A DNA stretch of 64,000 nucleotides from the NCBI GenBank assembly GCA_002989075.1, contig PSQN01000006.1, positions 1,302,001-1,366,000 of the forward strand, read 5' to 3'. This document shows positions 10,323 through 19,697 of this stretch, in pieces (the first letter of the stretch is position 1; every line of letters begins with the position of its first letter). Source of the DNA: Arthonia radiata (lineage: Eukaryota; Ascomycota; Arthoniomycetes; Arthoniales; Arthoniaceae). The notes below the pieces were generated by a model. That model ran no database searches. It saw only the letters and a program-made list of their open reading frames with translations, and was not told where the DNA came from. A program made the position numbers and the translations under genes.

Positions 10323-11846
10323 TCAACCTACAAGACCTTGCGAGGCGGACGAGGTCGGCCCGGTGCAGTTGAACCCCTGCGGGTTTGCCACGTTATCGCA
10401 GAGATACTGGTTCGAGGGCGCGCCGCTGGCCGCATCGGTGAGATCGATCTGGTCGATTGTGATGCCGGTGCAGGGACTTGAGGCGCTGCATTGCATTGTT
10501 GCTACTGTCTCCTCGATTATGGGTCCAGTGGTACCTGATAGTCCAGAGACAGTGACGTCGCGGATGTTGAAGAGAGACGTGTCGCAGTCGCCGGTTGCGC
10601 CGCTGAATGAGATGCATTGCGTGATACCCCATGGCATGGATACATTTTCGAGGGTGAAGTTTGAGAAGTCTAGAAAATGCAGTCAGTACGCTATGAGCAA
10701 CGTCCTGATGATTCGGAGAAGCCTGTTGAAAACCGGCGATGAAAGGGCACAGGAGCATACGAAGGTTCGAAGCATCTGCTTCATAGTCAGTATACCGCGC
10801 GACGCCATCATTCGTTGAGATCAGAGCTCACATCCAATGCCCCCACCTCCACCATTCGGAGGATTGCCTTTGAGTACGCCCGTCCACGTCTTGACGCGCC
10901 TGCACAGCACAGTCAGCAGAAATTCCAGTCTCCAGATGCAACCCGAACATACGCCGTATTCCTCGTATGATGGAACCTCACACCCCTCGCCGTCACATTC
11001 TCCACAAACTCAAACACGCCATCAAACTGTCCAATGCTCCCCACGGCAATGCCCATGCCCCTATAGAAGTCACAATCCTCGATCAAGATGTTCGTCGAGT
11101 TGGCCTTCGGGGAGATGCCATCATCGCCATTATCCACGGTCCACCTTCGGAAGGTGATATTATCAGCATAGACAGTGTCAGCACCATCGGTATTGATAGT
11201 AGACACGCCATTAGTGGACGTGCTATTTATGTAGACGTCTTCCAGCAGTACGTTCTCCGCATGGATAAGTGTCATCGTCCACATCTGGCTCTGCACAAAG
11301 CGCATGCCGGAGATGACGGCGTCGGAGATGCCTGTGAAGGTGATGGCGTGGGGGCGGCGTGGATAGTTTGAGCGACCGTTTATGAAGTCGTACCAGACCT
11401 GGCCGTTGCCATCGAGGGTGCCAGCGCCAAAGCCATTCATGGTCACGTTTGTGCCACCAAAGAGCCAGGCTGAGGATTGGTCCTGGTAGCCTACTGGGAG
11501 GGAGGCGGAGAGCCAGTAGTCGATGTCTGTGGACCACTTTGTCGGGCTGGTATCAGCTTGTACGGCTTACTTGTGAGGATGAGCTGGTCTGTACCAAGAG
11601 CGTCCCGTGTATCTCCACATCGCAGTTTTGCAGGCCCGTAGTGTTCATCACGCTGCCCACGTTGTATGTCTCATTCTGGAACACTACCTTGCCGCCCTTG
11701 CCACACTGCTCGAAGGCGCTGATGATGGCCGGAGCTGAGTCTCCGCCATCAGGCGCCGGCTCGACGGTGCATACATTGGACTGAGCAAGGCTAGGAGCTG
11801 CTGCTGATGCTGCGAGCAAGCTATATAGTGCACCCTTGTTCAACAT
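10323..11846 (-). CDS. Secreted GH28 glycoside hydrolase (exo-polygalacturonase-like)
   Basis: Exons 11846..11595, 11536..10953, 10899..10832 and 10669..10323 join in frame to about 416 aa. A signal peptide (MLNKGALYSLLAASAAAPSLAQS) routes it out of the cell. Family signposts: GTLLWSTDIDYWL across the first splice junction, INTDGADT (NTD), DNGDDGISPK (the DD pair), and RVKTW across another junction (the RIK motif). The catalytic Asp residues are therefore present. The canonical GHG is replaced by GMGIAVGSIGQ, so the usual His is missing, as in some exo-acting or rhamnogalacturonan-active members of the family. Many N-glycosylation sequons (N-x-S/T) fit a secreted enzyme. It should release monomers from pectin-type polymers; exact substrate unresolved. 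Confidence 0.92.
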
Positions 11847-12151
11847 CGTGGCTCATGGAACGACCGCGAAGTAAGTTGCCTCCCATTTGTAGCAGCTAGA
11901 TTATTTATAAGCAAATCAGAAGAGTTATTATACGCTTGTGGACTGTTATACATGCCGAGAGACGGAAGTCATGAGGGTAATAGAGGCGTTGATCAGCCGC
12001 CCTTTGCCGCTTTGGTGCCGTGTCACGTGCACGCCATGGTAGGACCTCGGCATGAAATGTACCGACTAGCCAAGCGCATCTAGATGGTCGAAAAAACGCC
12101 TCTACTCTTTCCATCTTCGCATTGTACAACACCACCTGTAACATTCATAGC

Positions 12152-12908
12152 ATGAACGAGGAAGCGCAGAAGCAGCTGTCCAAAGAGTCATATTGGAATA
12201 CTGCATACCAAGAGGCGGATGACAAGTCCGAGCAAGCTCACGAGTGGTTTCGCTCATTCTCAGATCTTGAACCCTTCTTATTACAGCATTTACCACCGTT
12301 CGTGGAGCAGCCGCGGATACTGCACCTAGGCTGTGGCGCAAGTGTATGATGGAGAGCGCGAATAATGACTGGCGGTATGTTGACCGAGATTGAAGGATGT
12401 CACTCGTGGTCTTCACCAGGCTGGTTATCTGAGACAGTGTAATGTCGATTTCTCGCCTGTTGCCATCGAGGCGATGAAGAGAAAGCATGCGGATTTGGAT
12501 GGCGTAGAGTGGGAGATCATGGACGTTCGCAAGCTCGAGTATCCCAATGCTAGTATTGATGTCGCTTTCGATAAGGCATGTATTCATTTCGTAATGTTGA
12601 CGGAAATCAAGGACTCGATCTGTCCATTCACGCGTCTACTGTCAGTATCGCAATTGCGTCGGTATCAATCATTGCTAATCGCCGTCAGGGTACACTAGAT
12701 GCCATGCTCTGGGGCTCCCTGTGGGATCCTGCGGACGAAGTGAAGCAAAACGTTGGTCAATACGTTGATGAAGTGAGCTTCTCCCCCGAGCTTCATACCA
12801 TGCTTTGACTCACTCCACTGTCAGGTAGCTCGCTGCTTGAAGCTACAAGGCAAGTGGCTATACGTCACGTACCGGCAGCCACACTTCATCCGTCCGCTAC
12901 TAGAATGA
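12152..12908 (+). CDS. METTL13/Efm-like SAM methyltransferase, cut short by an in-frame TGA
   Basis: Exons 12152..12343, 12396..12575, 12689..12772 and 12825..12908. The N-terminal YWNTAYQE and HEWF, the SAM loop LHLGCGAS, NVDFSPVAIEAM, and WEIMDVRKLEYP match eukaryotic METTL13/EEF1A-lysine-methyltransferase relatives. DKGTLDAMLWGSLWDP spans the third junction and YVDEVARCLK the fourth. Likely role: protein (elongation-factor type) lysine methylation in the cytosol. The second intron uses a GC donor (AAG|GCATGT). After TYRQPHFIRPLLE the frame hits TGA (12906..12908), then continues as DNVWSLEVETLGG...FEYFAWVITRQ to a TAG at 12993..12995; relatives have an Arg-like residue at the stop position (CGA to TGA would explain it). 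As written the protein has about 179 aa and lacks its last beta-strands. Confidence 0.75.
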
Positions 12909-13020
12909 GACAACGTCTGGAGTCTTGAAGTAGAAACATTGGGCGGACAAAATGGTACTTTCGAATACTTTGCATGGGTGATTACCAGGCAATAGCATTA
13001 GCAGCTGCGGGTCGGTAAGG

Positions 13021-14655
13021 TCATTGTCTTACTTCCACATGCTCGACTCTTCCGCTCTTTTCGCCCCTTTCACTGTCAGTGCCATCGCTTCGGGCCGCTT
13101 CACTGTCTTCTCGCAAGATGTGGCTGTGGTCTTGCAACTCCATCATCACGACGCCATGTGCCCTTCTTGCGGATTTAACCTCGAAGATCCGCTCCATGGC
13201 CTCCAGCGGTACGCCCTTTGTCTCTGGTACCAGAAACCACACAAACACAATGCTGCACAGCATCAGCGCAGCAAAAAAGAAGTACACGCCGTAGCCCATA
13301 TGAGTGAACATCTGTGGGGTGAACCTGCTGATGATGAAGTTCCAGAACCAGTTGCTCGCCGCAGCCGATGCTTGCCCAAGCGCGCGGGTCTGTAAGGGAA
13401 AGATCTCGGAATTGATGACCCAGGGCGTCCCATTCCAGCTTGGTGTATAGAATGCTGTCCAGAGGTAGAAGAAGAGGATGGCAGCGACCGAGAGCGAGTT
13501 GGGGGACGTCCGCTTGACAGAGGGTGGATTGATTTTGACAAAGGCGCCAATGACCCACATGCAGACGCTACCGCCAAACGCGCCATATATGAGGAGATTT
13601 CGTCGTCCAAGGCGATCGATAAGATAGAGAAGCCAAAAGAAGGTAATGACCGTCTTGACAACTCCATACAGGCCTGTAGAGAAAAACGTCGAGTTCGTAC
13701 CGACGAGACCAAGCGATTTAAAGACTGTCGGCGAATAGTAATTAATCGCATTAATACCGGATCCGTTCTGAAATAGGAAGAGCATCGATCCAAGGAAGAA
13801 GCGGTAGGTGATACGGCTGTCGCGAAATACGGCCTTGACTGGGGCCCAGAAACCAGTACCGATGCCCGCAACCTGCTCGGCAATAGATCTGTCAATGCCA
13901 GCGACTTCTTCCACGATGTATGCATGGCTAGCAGGCAAGTTGCGTATCCACGCGAGCTTCTTGATGCCGGCGTCGCGACGCCCTTTGCTAATGAGCCATC
14001 GGGGCGATTCCTTGATCCAGAAGCAGCCAACGAGCAGGAGACCGCCGGGGATAAGCTGGACAGCGAAAGGTATGATCCATTGCTTGCGGCTTGGGGGAAG
14101 CGTCTCAGAGATGCCGTAGTTGATCCAAAATCCGACGAGGCCGCCAATCTGCCACCCAAGCTCGTAGATGCCCACGAGTCGACCTCTGACGGCCGGTGGC
14201 GCCAGTTCGGAGATGTAGATAGGAACGAGATTGCTTGCACCACCGATCGCTAGACCAGCCAGCACTCGGCCACCGTAAATTGGTCCTAGACCGACGTCGC
14301 GACTTGCTGCTAGCATAATGCCGGACCCGAGGACGAAGATGGCAGCAAAAAGTAGCAGGCCTAGTCGGCGGCCCAAGTAATATCCGCCTGCATAGCCTGC
14401 CCATGCTCCGAAGAACGCGCCAGCCTGATACACAGAGACAATGTTTGCGCTCGTGAGATCCTTCTTTGACTGGGAGAGCGAGGCGAAGTCAAACTCTTTG
14501 ACGAAAGATGGGAGCGCCAGTGTCGTTCCAATGAAGGCAGAGTCGTAGCCGATCATGCAGCTGGCGAACGATGCCACTCCTGCCAGACAATACACTCTCC
14601 AGTTGTACACGGCCTTTGGCGTTGGCCGATCTTCGACGAGGGTAAGGATACCCAT
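13021..14655 (-). CDS. qutD: Quinate permease (MFS sugar-porter family)
   Basis: One exon, 544 aa, close to the roughly 533 aa of Aspergillus QutD and Neurospora qa-y. It has twelve hydrophobic segments, the sugar-porter signature GRVLAGLAIGGASNLVPIYI, the RG-R loop (AVRGRLVGIYELGWQIG), ESPRWL after segment 6, and PETKG after segment 12. It should import quinate by proton symport at the plasma membrane. The start at 14655 (MGILTLVEDRP) is preferred over the upstream in-frame Met at 14886 because MGIL-x-x-VEDRPTPKAVYNWR is the usual N-terminus of quinate permeases. It is divergent from the quinate dehydrogenase at 15030, with 374 bp between start codons, so one regulatory region probably serves both. 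Confidence 0.93.
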   Translation of the reverse strand: MGILTLVEDRPTPKAVYNWRVYCLAGVASFASCMIGYDSAFIGTTLALPSFVKEFDFASLSQSKKDLTSANIVSVYQAGAFFGAWAGYAGGYYLGRRLGLLLFAAIFVLGSGIMLAASRDVGLGPIYGGRVLAGLAIGGASNLVPIYISELAPPAVRGRLVGIYELGWQIGGLVGFWINYGISETLPPSRKQWIIPFAVQLIPGGLLLVGCFWIKESPRWLISKGRRDAGIKKLAWIRNLPASHAYIVEEVAGIDRSIAEQVAGIGTGFWAPVKAVFRDSRITYRFFLGSMLFLFQNGSGINAINYYSPTVFKSLGLVGTNSTFFSTGLYGVVKTVITFFWLLYLIDRLGRRNLLIYGAFGGSVCMWVIGAFVKINPPSVKRTSPNSLSVAAILFFYLWTAFYTPSWNGTPWVINSEIFPLQTRALGQASAAASNWFWNFIISRFTPQMFTHMGYGVYFFFAALMLCSIVFVWFLVPETKGVPLEAMERIFEVKSARRAHGVVMMELQDHSHILREDSEAARSDGTDSERGEKSGRVEHVEVRQ

Positions 14656-15029
14656 TTTGCCAGGAATGCTGCGTCCCGCCGACTTTGTGTCGTTTGCGGC
14701 GTTGTTGTCGAAGCGCAGACAATGTCTATGGAGCGACAAAGGCGCGAACAGCGTGCATAGAAGGTTCGTGTAGACATTCTGCTGTAACTTTAAGCTTTTG
14801 CACCCTGAATGCGCCGTCTGCTTGTCGTGTGGGGTTGTTGTTCCAGAAGTCTTCGCTTGCATGATACTTCGCGGGAGGTATTTCATCGGCAGCTGACCTC
14901 GGTCCTGGATCGGCCATCAACACGAAAGGAGTAAAGCCCCTGTACCTGACTCGCTCCGCCTTAATTAGCCTTCTAGTGAAGAACCGTATTGTCGAAAGCG
15001 ATGAACGATGACATTGATAACCCATCTTC
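14656..15029. promoter_or_regulatory. Shared divergent promoter of the quinate genes
   Basis: The 374 bp between the permease and dehydrogenase start codons must hold both promoters. In Aspergillus and Neurospora the pair is induced by quinate through QutA/Qa-1F. I do not see a clean GGATAA-N8-TTATCC palindrome here; only single GATA-like strings occur (for example GATAA at 15016). Confidence 0.55.
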
Positions 15030-16022
15030 ATGTCTCAGGATTCGAAGCCATACGGACGCCTTTTCGGGTACCCACTTGCTCATACCTTGTCACCGTTGCT
15101 GCATCGTACAATTTTCCAATCATTAAGCCTACCATGGGAATATGAAGTACTCGAGTCTCTTGACGTTGATGCTTTTGGGCGGCTGTTACAGGATCGAAGA
15201 TGTTATGGTTCAGCCATTACCATGCCGCACAAGGTCGCTATCATACCTCACCTGGACGAGCTGACCCCAGAAGGCCGAGATGTAAGCGCATGCAATACGA
15301 TCTTTTTCAAGGAGGTTAGAGGAACGCGGAGGACCATTGGGACCAACACGGACGTCGTTGGTGTGAGAGAAGCTTTCATGCGTAGCGTAAAAGCTCCTGA
15401 GAAGGTATTGCAGACACTGCATTGGCGAGTGCCTTGCACCAGGGAAGCTTACCATTCTCAGGTCTTCTTTGATCGCCCAGCATTGGTCATAGGCGGAGGA
15501 GGAGCAGCTAGAAGTGCAGTGTACGCTCTCACCAAGTGGCTGCGTTGCTCTCAGATCTACATCGTAAACCGTGACGATATGGAAGTCGAGGCCCTTGTCG
15601 CTGCATGCAAGCTGTACGCACCAAAGATCACTCATCTAAAGTCCCGTCAGCAAACTAGAGAGCTCGAAGGCCCGGGAGCAATAGTCGGCTGTGTCCCAGA
15701 TATAGAGCCAGTGACACCCAGTGAAAAGGAGCTCCGCGACATTGTCAAGGACTTGCTCGACAGACCGCACAAGGGTGCTTTACTGGAGATGGCGTATCAT
15801 CCAAAGCCTCTCACGCAGCTTGCAGAACATGCAGCTCAGGTTGGATGGCAAGTCATTCTTGGGACAGAAGCAATGATATGGCAAGGACTGGAACAGGCGC
15901 GCTTGTGGACTGGCCTCGAGATGGATAGACTCCCGATTGAACGCGTCAAAAGAGCGATTGCTGAGGAGCTTGCACGCTCACAAGTGCCAGAACTGAGCGG
16001 CATGGAATCTTCGAAGATATAA
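15030..16022 (+). CDS. qutB: Quinate/shikimate dehydrogenase, catabolic
   Basis: An NAD-dependent oxidation of quinate to 3-dehydroquinate, the first intracellular step of quinate use. Seen: substrate loop YPLAHTLSPLLHR (Thr in place of the first Ser of the SxS pair), AITMPHKVA with the catalytic Lys, CNTIFF, GTNTDVVGV, and the nucleotide loop VIGGGGAARSAVYAL. The C-terminal helix ILGTEAMIWQGLEQARLW is typical. Positions 15405..15461 read open but look like a 57-nt intron (GTATTG...CTCAG, a multiple of three); removing it gives APEKVFFDRPALVIGGGG, the expected family spacing, and about 311 aa. It is divergent from the permease at 13021..14655. Other qut genes (dehydroquinase, dehydratase, regulators) are not in this window. 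Confidence 0.92.
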   Translation: MSQDSKPYGRLFGYPLAHTLSPLLHRTIFQSLSLPWEYEVLESLDVDAFGRLLQDRRCYGSAITMPHKVAIIPHLDELTPEGRDVSACNTIFFKEVRGTRRTIGTNTDVVGVREAFMRSVKAPEKVLQTLHWRVPCTREAYHSQVFFDRPALVIGGGGAARSAVYALTKWLRCSQIYIVNRDDMEVEALVAACKLYAPKITHLKSRQQTRELEGPGAIVGCVPDIEPVTPSEKELRDIVKDLLDRPHKGALLEMAYHPKPLTQLAEHAAQVGWQVILGTEAMIWQGLEQARLWTGLEMDRLPIERVKRAIAEELARSQVPELSGMESSKI

Positions 16023-16269
16023 ATGGGAAGAAAAGAAGCGACGAGGAAGCCGCGCTCTATCTCGAGGAAGGGGCGACCACCCTAGCGTCTTGGCATCTCA
16101 ATGAGGAAAAGCGCCACCTGATATCGTCTTCAATTCAAACGTCAACGTTATCGCAGCATCATAAAACTTTCACTAGAGCACGTCAAAGCGGCGTAAGGGG
16201 AGATGAGAAGCTAGCTACCTACGCTACTATCAACAAACCTCATCCCACGCCGTGCGAGATCCCAAGAAA

Positions 16270-17646
16270 ATGCGACCACCCCTCCCCCCACCCCTAAAAC
16301 GCCCACAACTCCGCTCCCTCCGCCCCCTCCACCGGCCCTTCTCCTCCACCCCCCGCCCAAACGCAGACTTCACACACACCGTCATCGGCGCCGGCGCCGT
16401 CGGCCTCGCCACAGCCCTGCGCCTGCAATCCCACCCCGGCGCCTCCGTCCTCCTGCTGGACCGCCACCTCCTCCCCGGCACCGAGACCTCCAGCCGGAAC
16501 TCCGAGGTCATCCACGCCGCGCTTTACTACGGGCACTCCACCTTGAAGACTTCGTTGTGCCTGCGCGGGAAGAACGCGCTTTATGCGTTTTGTGAGAGAA
16601 AGCGCGTACCGCTGCGCAGAACGGGGAAGTGGATTGTGGCGCAGACGCGTGAGCAGAGGGAGGCGTTGGAGGGCGTGGCGGGGTTCGCGGAGGAGGTGGG
16701 GGATGGGACGGGGGATGGGTTGGGTGGGGTGTGGGGGAGGGGGTTCAGAGGGGGTGGGTTGGTGGATGAACGGGCGATCCCGATGAGGTGGTTAGGGCGG
16801 GAGGAGGCGGAGAGGAGGGAGCCGGATGTGAGGGCGCAGTGTGGGGCGTTGGAGAGTAGCGGTACGGGGATTGTGGACAGCCATGCGTTTATGCAGGCGC
16901 TGTTGGGGGAGTTTGAGGACGCGGGCGGGACGGTGGCGTTGGGGAGCGATGTGGTGAGGGTGGAGAGGCAGGGGAGTGAGTGGAAGGTGTGGACGCGGGA
17001 TGCTGGGTCTGCGGAGGCGCAGGAGAGGGTGGAGCATAAAGCTTCTCCGTTCATGGCGGAGGACCCGGAGAGGGAGGGCGCGACGAGCGTGAGTAGTGAG
17101 ACGATTGTGAATTCGGCGGGACTGGCGGCGATTCCGTTGAGTAATGTGATTTTACCCCAGGAGCATCATAGGGAGCCGGCGTACGCGAAGGGGACGTATT
17201 ATTCGTATACGACATTACGGCCGAAAGCGTCGACGTTGATTTACCCGGCGCCGGTGCCGGGACATGGTGGGTTGGGGACGCATTTGACGCTGGATATGGG
17301 CGGACGGATACGATTTGGGCCGGACGTGGAGTGGGTTGACGATCCGAGTAATTTGAAGCCGAACGGTGATAGGGAGAGGTTTGAGACGGCGTTGGATGAT
17401 ATACAGACGTATTTGCCTGGGCTGGATCGCAGCGCGGTGATGTTAGACTATTGCGGGATCAGGCCGAAGTTGAATAGAGGTGGGAGTGCGACTAGTGGAA
17501 AGGGGTTTCAGGACTTTTATATACAGCGAGAGGATGATAAATTAGGAGGTGGAGCTACTCTCGTAAATCTGCTGGGTATCGAGAGCCCGGGCTTGACGAG
17601 TAGTATAGCGATAGGTGAGTATGTGCATGACTTGTTGTATAGATGA
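16270..17646 (+). CDS. L-2-hydroxyglutarate dehydrogenase, mitochondrial, FAD-dependent
   Basis: It oxidises L-2-hydroxyglutarate to 2-oxoglutarate, a metabolite-repair step in mitochondria. One exon, 458 aa from the Met at 16270; an upstream in-frame Met at 16252 is possible. The N-terminus (Arg/Pro/Ser-rich, no acid residues, RPLHRPFSSTPRP) is a mitochondrial presequence. The FAD loop VIGAGAVGLATALRL is followed by SSRNSEVIHAALYY, a diagnostic signature of this subfamily, and the end LLGIESPGLTSSIAIGEYV is equally typical. Odd point: synonymous codon choice switches from C-ending to G-ending around 16540, giving an abrupt strand skew inside one gene. Confidence 0.92.
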   Translation: MRPPLPPPLKRPQLRSLRPLHRPFSSTPRPNADFTHTVIGAGAVGLATALRLQSHPGASVLLLDRHLLPGTETSSRNSEVIHAALYYGHSTLKTSLCLRGKNALYAFCERKRVPLRRTGKWIVAQTREQREALEGVAGFAEEVGDGTGDGLGGVWGRGFRGGGLVDERAIPMRWLGREEAERREPDVRAQCGALESSGTGIVDSHAFMQALLGEFEDAGGTVALGSDVVRVERQGSEWKVWTRDAGSAEAQERVEHKASPFMAEDPEREGATSVSSETIVNSAGLAAIPLSNVILPQEHHREPAYAKGTYYSYTTLRPKASTLIYPAPVPGHGGLGTHLTLDMGGRIRFGPDVEWVDDPSNLKPNGDRERFETALDDIQTYLPGLDRSAVMLDYCGIRPKLNRGGSATSGKGFQDFYIQREDDKLGGGATLVNLLGIESPGLTSSIAIGEYVHDLLYR

Positions 17647-17810
17647 CATCAAAAAGAGATAATCGATTTTGAATCACGACTGAAAGTTCATTTTACAGTC
17701 ATGCGTGCGAAGAGGGTACCGTAGATATGCTTTTCCAATCTCATTACAGATTCACATGCATCGACTACCGTAAGTATACATCACCGAGCGCGGCTGCCAG
17801 TCACTCACCC

Positions 17811-19123
17811 TCATACCTGCTCGTTCACGATCAAAGAAGCCATGCCCTGGCCCGTGCCAATGCACATGCTCGTCAACAGAATCTTCTTCTTTTGCCTTCG
17901 GCACTCGCTCAGACCGGTCACGATCTGCCGCGCACCGGTGCAGCCCAGCGGGTGGCCAAGCGCAATAGCACCACCACGGATGTTCATCTTCTCATGCGGG
18001 ATCTTCAGCGTGTCCTTGCAGTACACTGCCATGCTCGCGAAAGCCTCGTTCAGCTCGATCACATCGACTTGGTCAAGTGTGATATCGAGCTTGCCCAGCA
18101 GCTTCGGGATGGCGATAGAGGGGCCAATACCCATGATCCTTGGCGCAAGACCAGCAACAGTCGCGCCAACGAATTTGGCCATGATAGGTTGCCTCATCTC
18201 AATAGCCTTCGAGCGCTTCATGAGCAGCACAGCCGCAGCGCCATCGGTCACCTGCGAGGAGTTGCCGCCGGTTGACTTGTCGCCGAACATCTTGAACGCA
18301 GGGCGGATCTTGCTAAGAGACTCGAATGTGGTGCCATATCGGGGACCCTCATCCTTGCTGATGGTAATCTGCTTCTCCTCGCCGGTCTTGGGGTCCTCGA
18401 TGGTCACCTTGATCGGTGCGATTTCATCATCAAACCAGCCTGCCTTCTGCGCTTTCTCCGCGCGTGCGTATGACTCCGCAGCGTAGCGATCCTGCAGCTC
18501 TCTCGTGACGTCGAAGTCCGCACCCACGTTCTCTGAGGTCTGGCCCATAGGCTGCAGGCAGTCACGAGCCTCAGACTCTGAGTCCATGACCTCTGGTGAG
18601 AAAGCTTGCATGCCTTCGCCAGGCGTAGACATGGACTCGGCGCCAATGGCGATGCCGACGTCGATGGAGCCCATGTGGATCTGGTTGGCGATGTCCTGGG
18701 TGGCTTTGAGGCCGGAGGAGCAGAATCGGTTGACAGAAGAAGCACCGGTGGTGTTGGGAAAGCCGGCGGCGAGGGAGGACGCGCGGACGTAGTAAGCGGC
18801 TTTGCTGTCGCCGACCTGTTGGACATCAGCAAAGATCCAGAGACAGCTCTTTTGAAGCTCGCCCGACTACTCACATTTCCAACACAGATGTCCTCGACCA
18901 TCTGCGGATCGATTCTGGACCGGTTCTTGACCTCGGTCAGGATCTTGAAAAGCATAGCATCGAGCGCGGTGTCTTTCATGCCACCCTTGCCGGCCTTGGT
19001 GAGGGGCGTGCGGACAGCGAGGGTGATGACTACATCGTCAGGGTTTTGCGAGGTGACCTGTGCAAGGCCGCCTTTAGTAGGGGTGATGTGGGAGAGGATC
19101 GAGGAGAGGCGTTCTGCTGCCAT
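17811..19123 (-). CDS. Peroxisomal 3-ketoacyl-CoA thiolase
   Basis: Last step of fatty-acid beta-oxidation: cleaves 3-ketoacyl-CoA to acetyl-CoA and a shortened acyl-CoA. Exons 19123..18875 and 18815..17811 give 417 aa. The N-terminus has RLSSILSHI, a PTS2 peroxisomal signal (R-L-x5-H-[hydrophobic]) at residues 5-13, in the same place as in yeast Pot1. Catalytic residues are seen: the nucleophile Cys in VNRFCSSGL, ELNEAFAS, His in GGAIALGHPLGCTGAR, and the second Cys in SMCIGTGQGMA. The short C-terminus (NEQV) has no PTS1. Role and compartment are secure. Confidence 0.95.
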
Positions 19124-19697
19124 CTTGGCGGGTCAATGGCCGAGAGTGTAAGTAAGTTCGGCTTGTGCGGGGTGTGATGTTACGGTCCTGTGTGGTTGCT
19201 AAAGGGATGCTTGTCAGCTCTAGATCTTTGTTGAATATGATGAGGCTGCTAAAGCAGTACAACAATTGACAACAGCACTTACGGATCAGGTGTGAGATAA
19301 TAAAGACTGCAAGAAGGTAGGTCTGGAGTTAAGTAGCAGAAGATTCGCTCGTGATGGCCTCAGTGAGAGCCGAGGCTGTTCTGACTCGGATGAGTACCGC
19401 CTTAGCGCGGAATTGCTTCTGGCCTTCATCAGCAGCACATGTCCATTCAAAGTGACATCCGACAGCTTTTAATGTATGCTGTCTCTATATTCAGTGTGAG
19501 GGATATCTCTCTTTGACATCCGCAAAAGGAAACTCGCGGCGAGCCACCAACGATGCGGACGTCAGTCGTGTAAAACTTGTTAGAATATTGAATCGCCATC
19601 TACCTAAATTTTGGAATATTCATACATGTCCTTGCGGCCTTCGCTATGCAATACCAGAGTGGAGCAGCTTCTCGTCTGACCTTGATTCACCTCATCT
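19124..19697. other. Intergenic, no gene seen
   Basis: It holds the thiolase promoter and the 3' end of the Mia40 gene. I see no coding signal. Confidence 0.5.

Noticed and set aside
11537-11570. 34-nt intron (GTAAGC...AAAG) in the GH28 gene
   Set aside because: The GTACAG donor further upstream gives a 58-nt intron and rebuilds the family text GTLLWSTDIDYWL.
14656-15029. Search for a QutA/Qa-1F palindrome (GGATAA-N8-TTATCC)
   Set aside because: Only half-sites of the GATAA kind are present; not enough to call an operator.
16230-17054. Gly- and Pro-rich frames antisense to the 2-hydroxyglutarate dehydrogenase
   Set aside because: They arise from the strong C/G skew of the gene and have no independent support.
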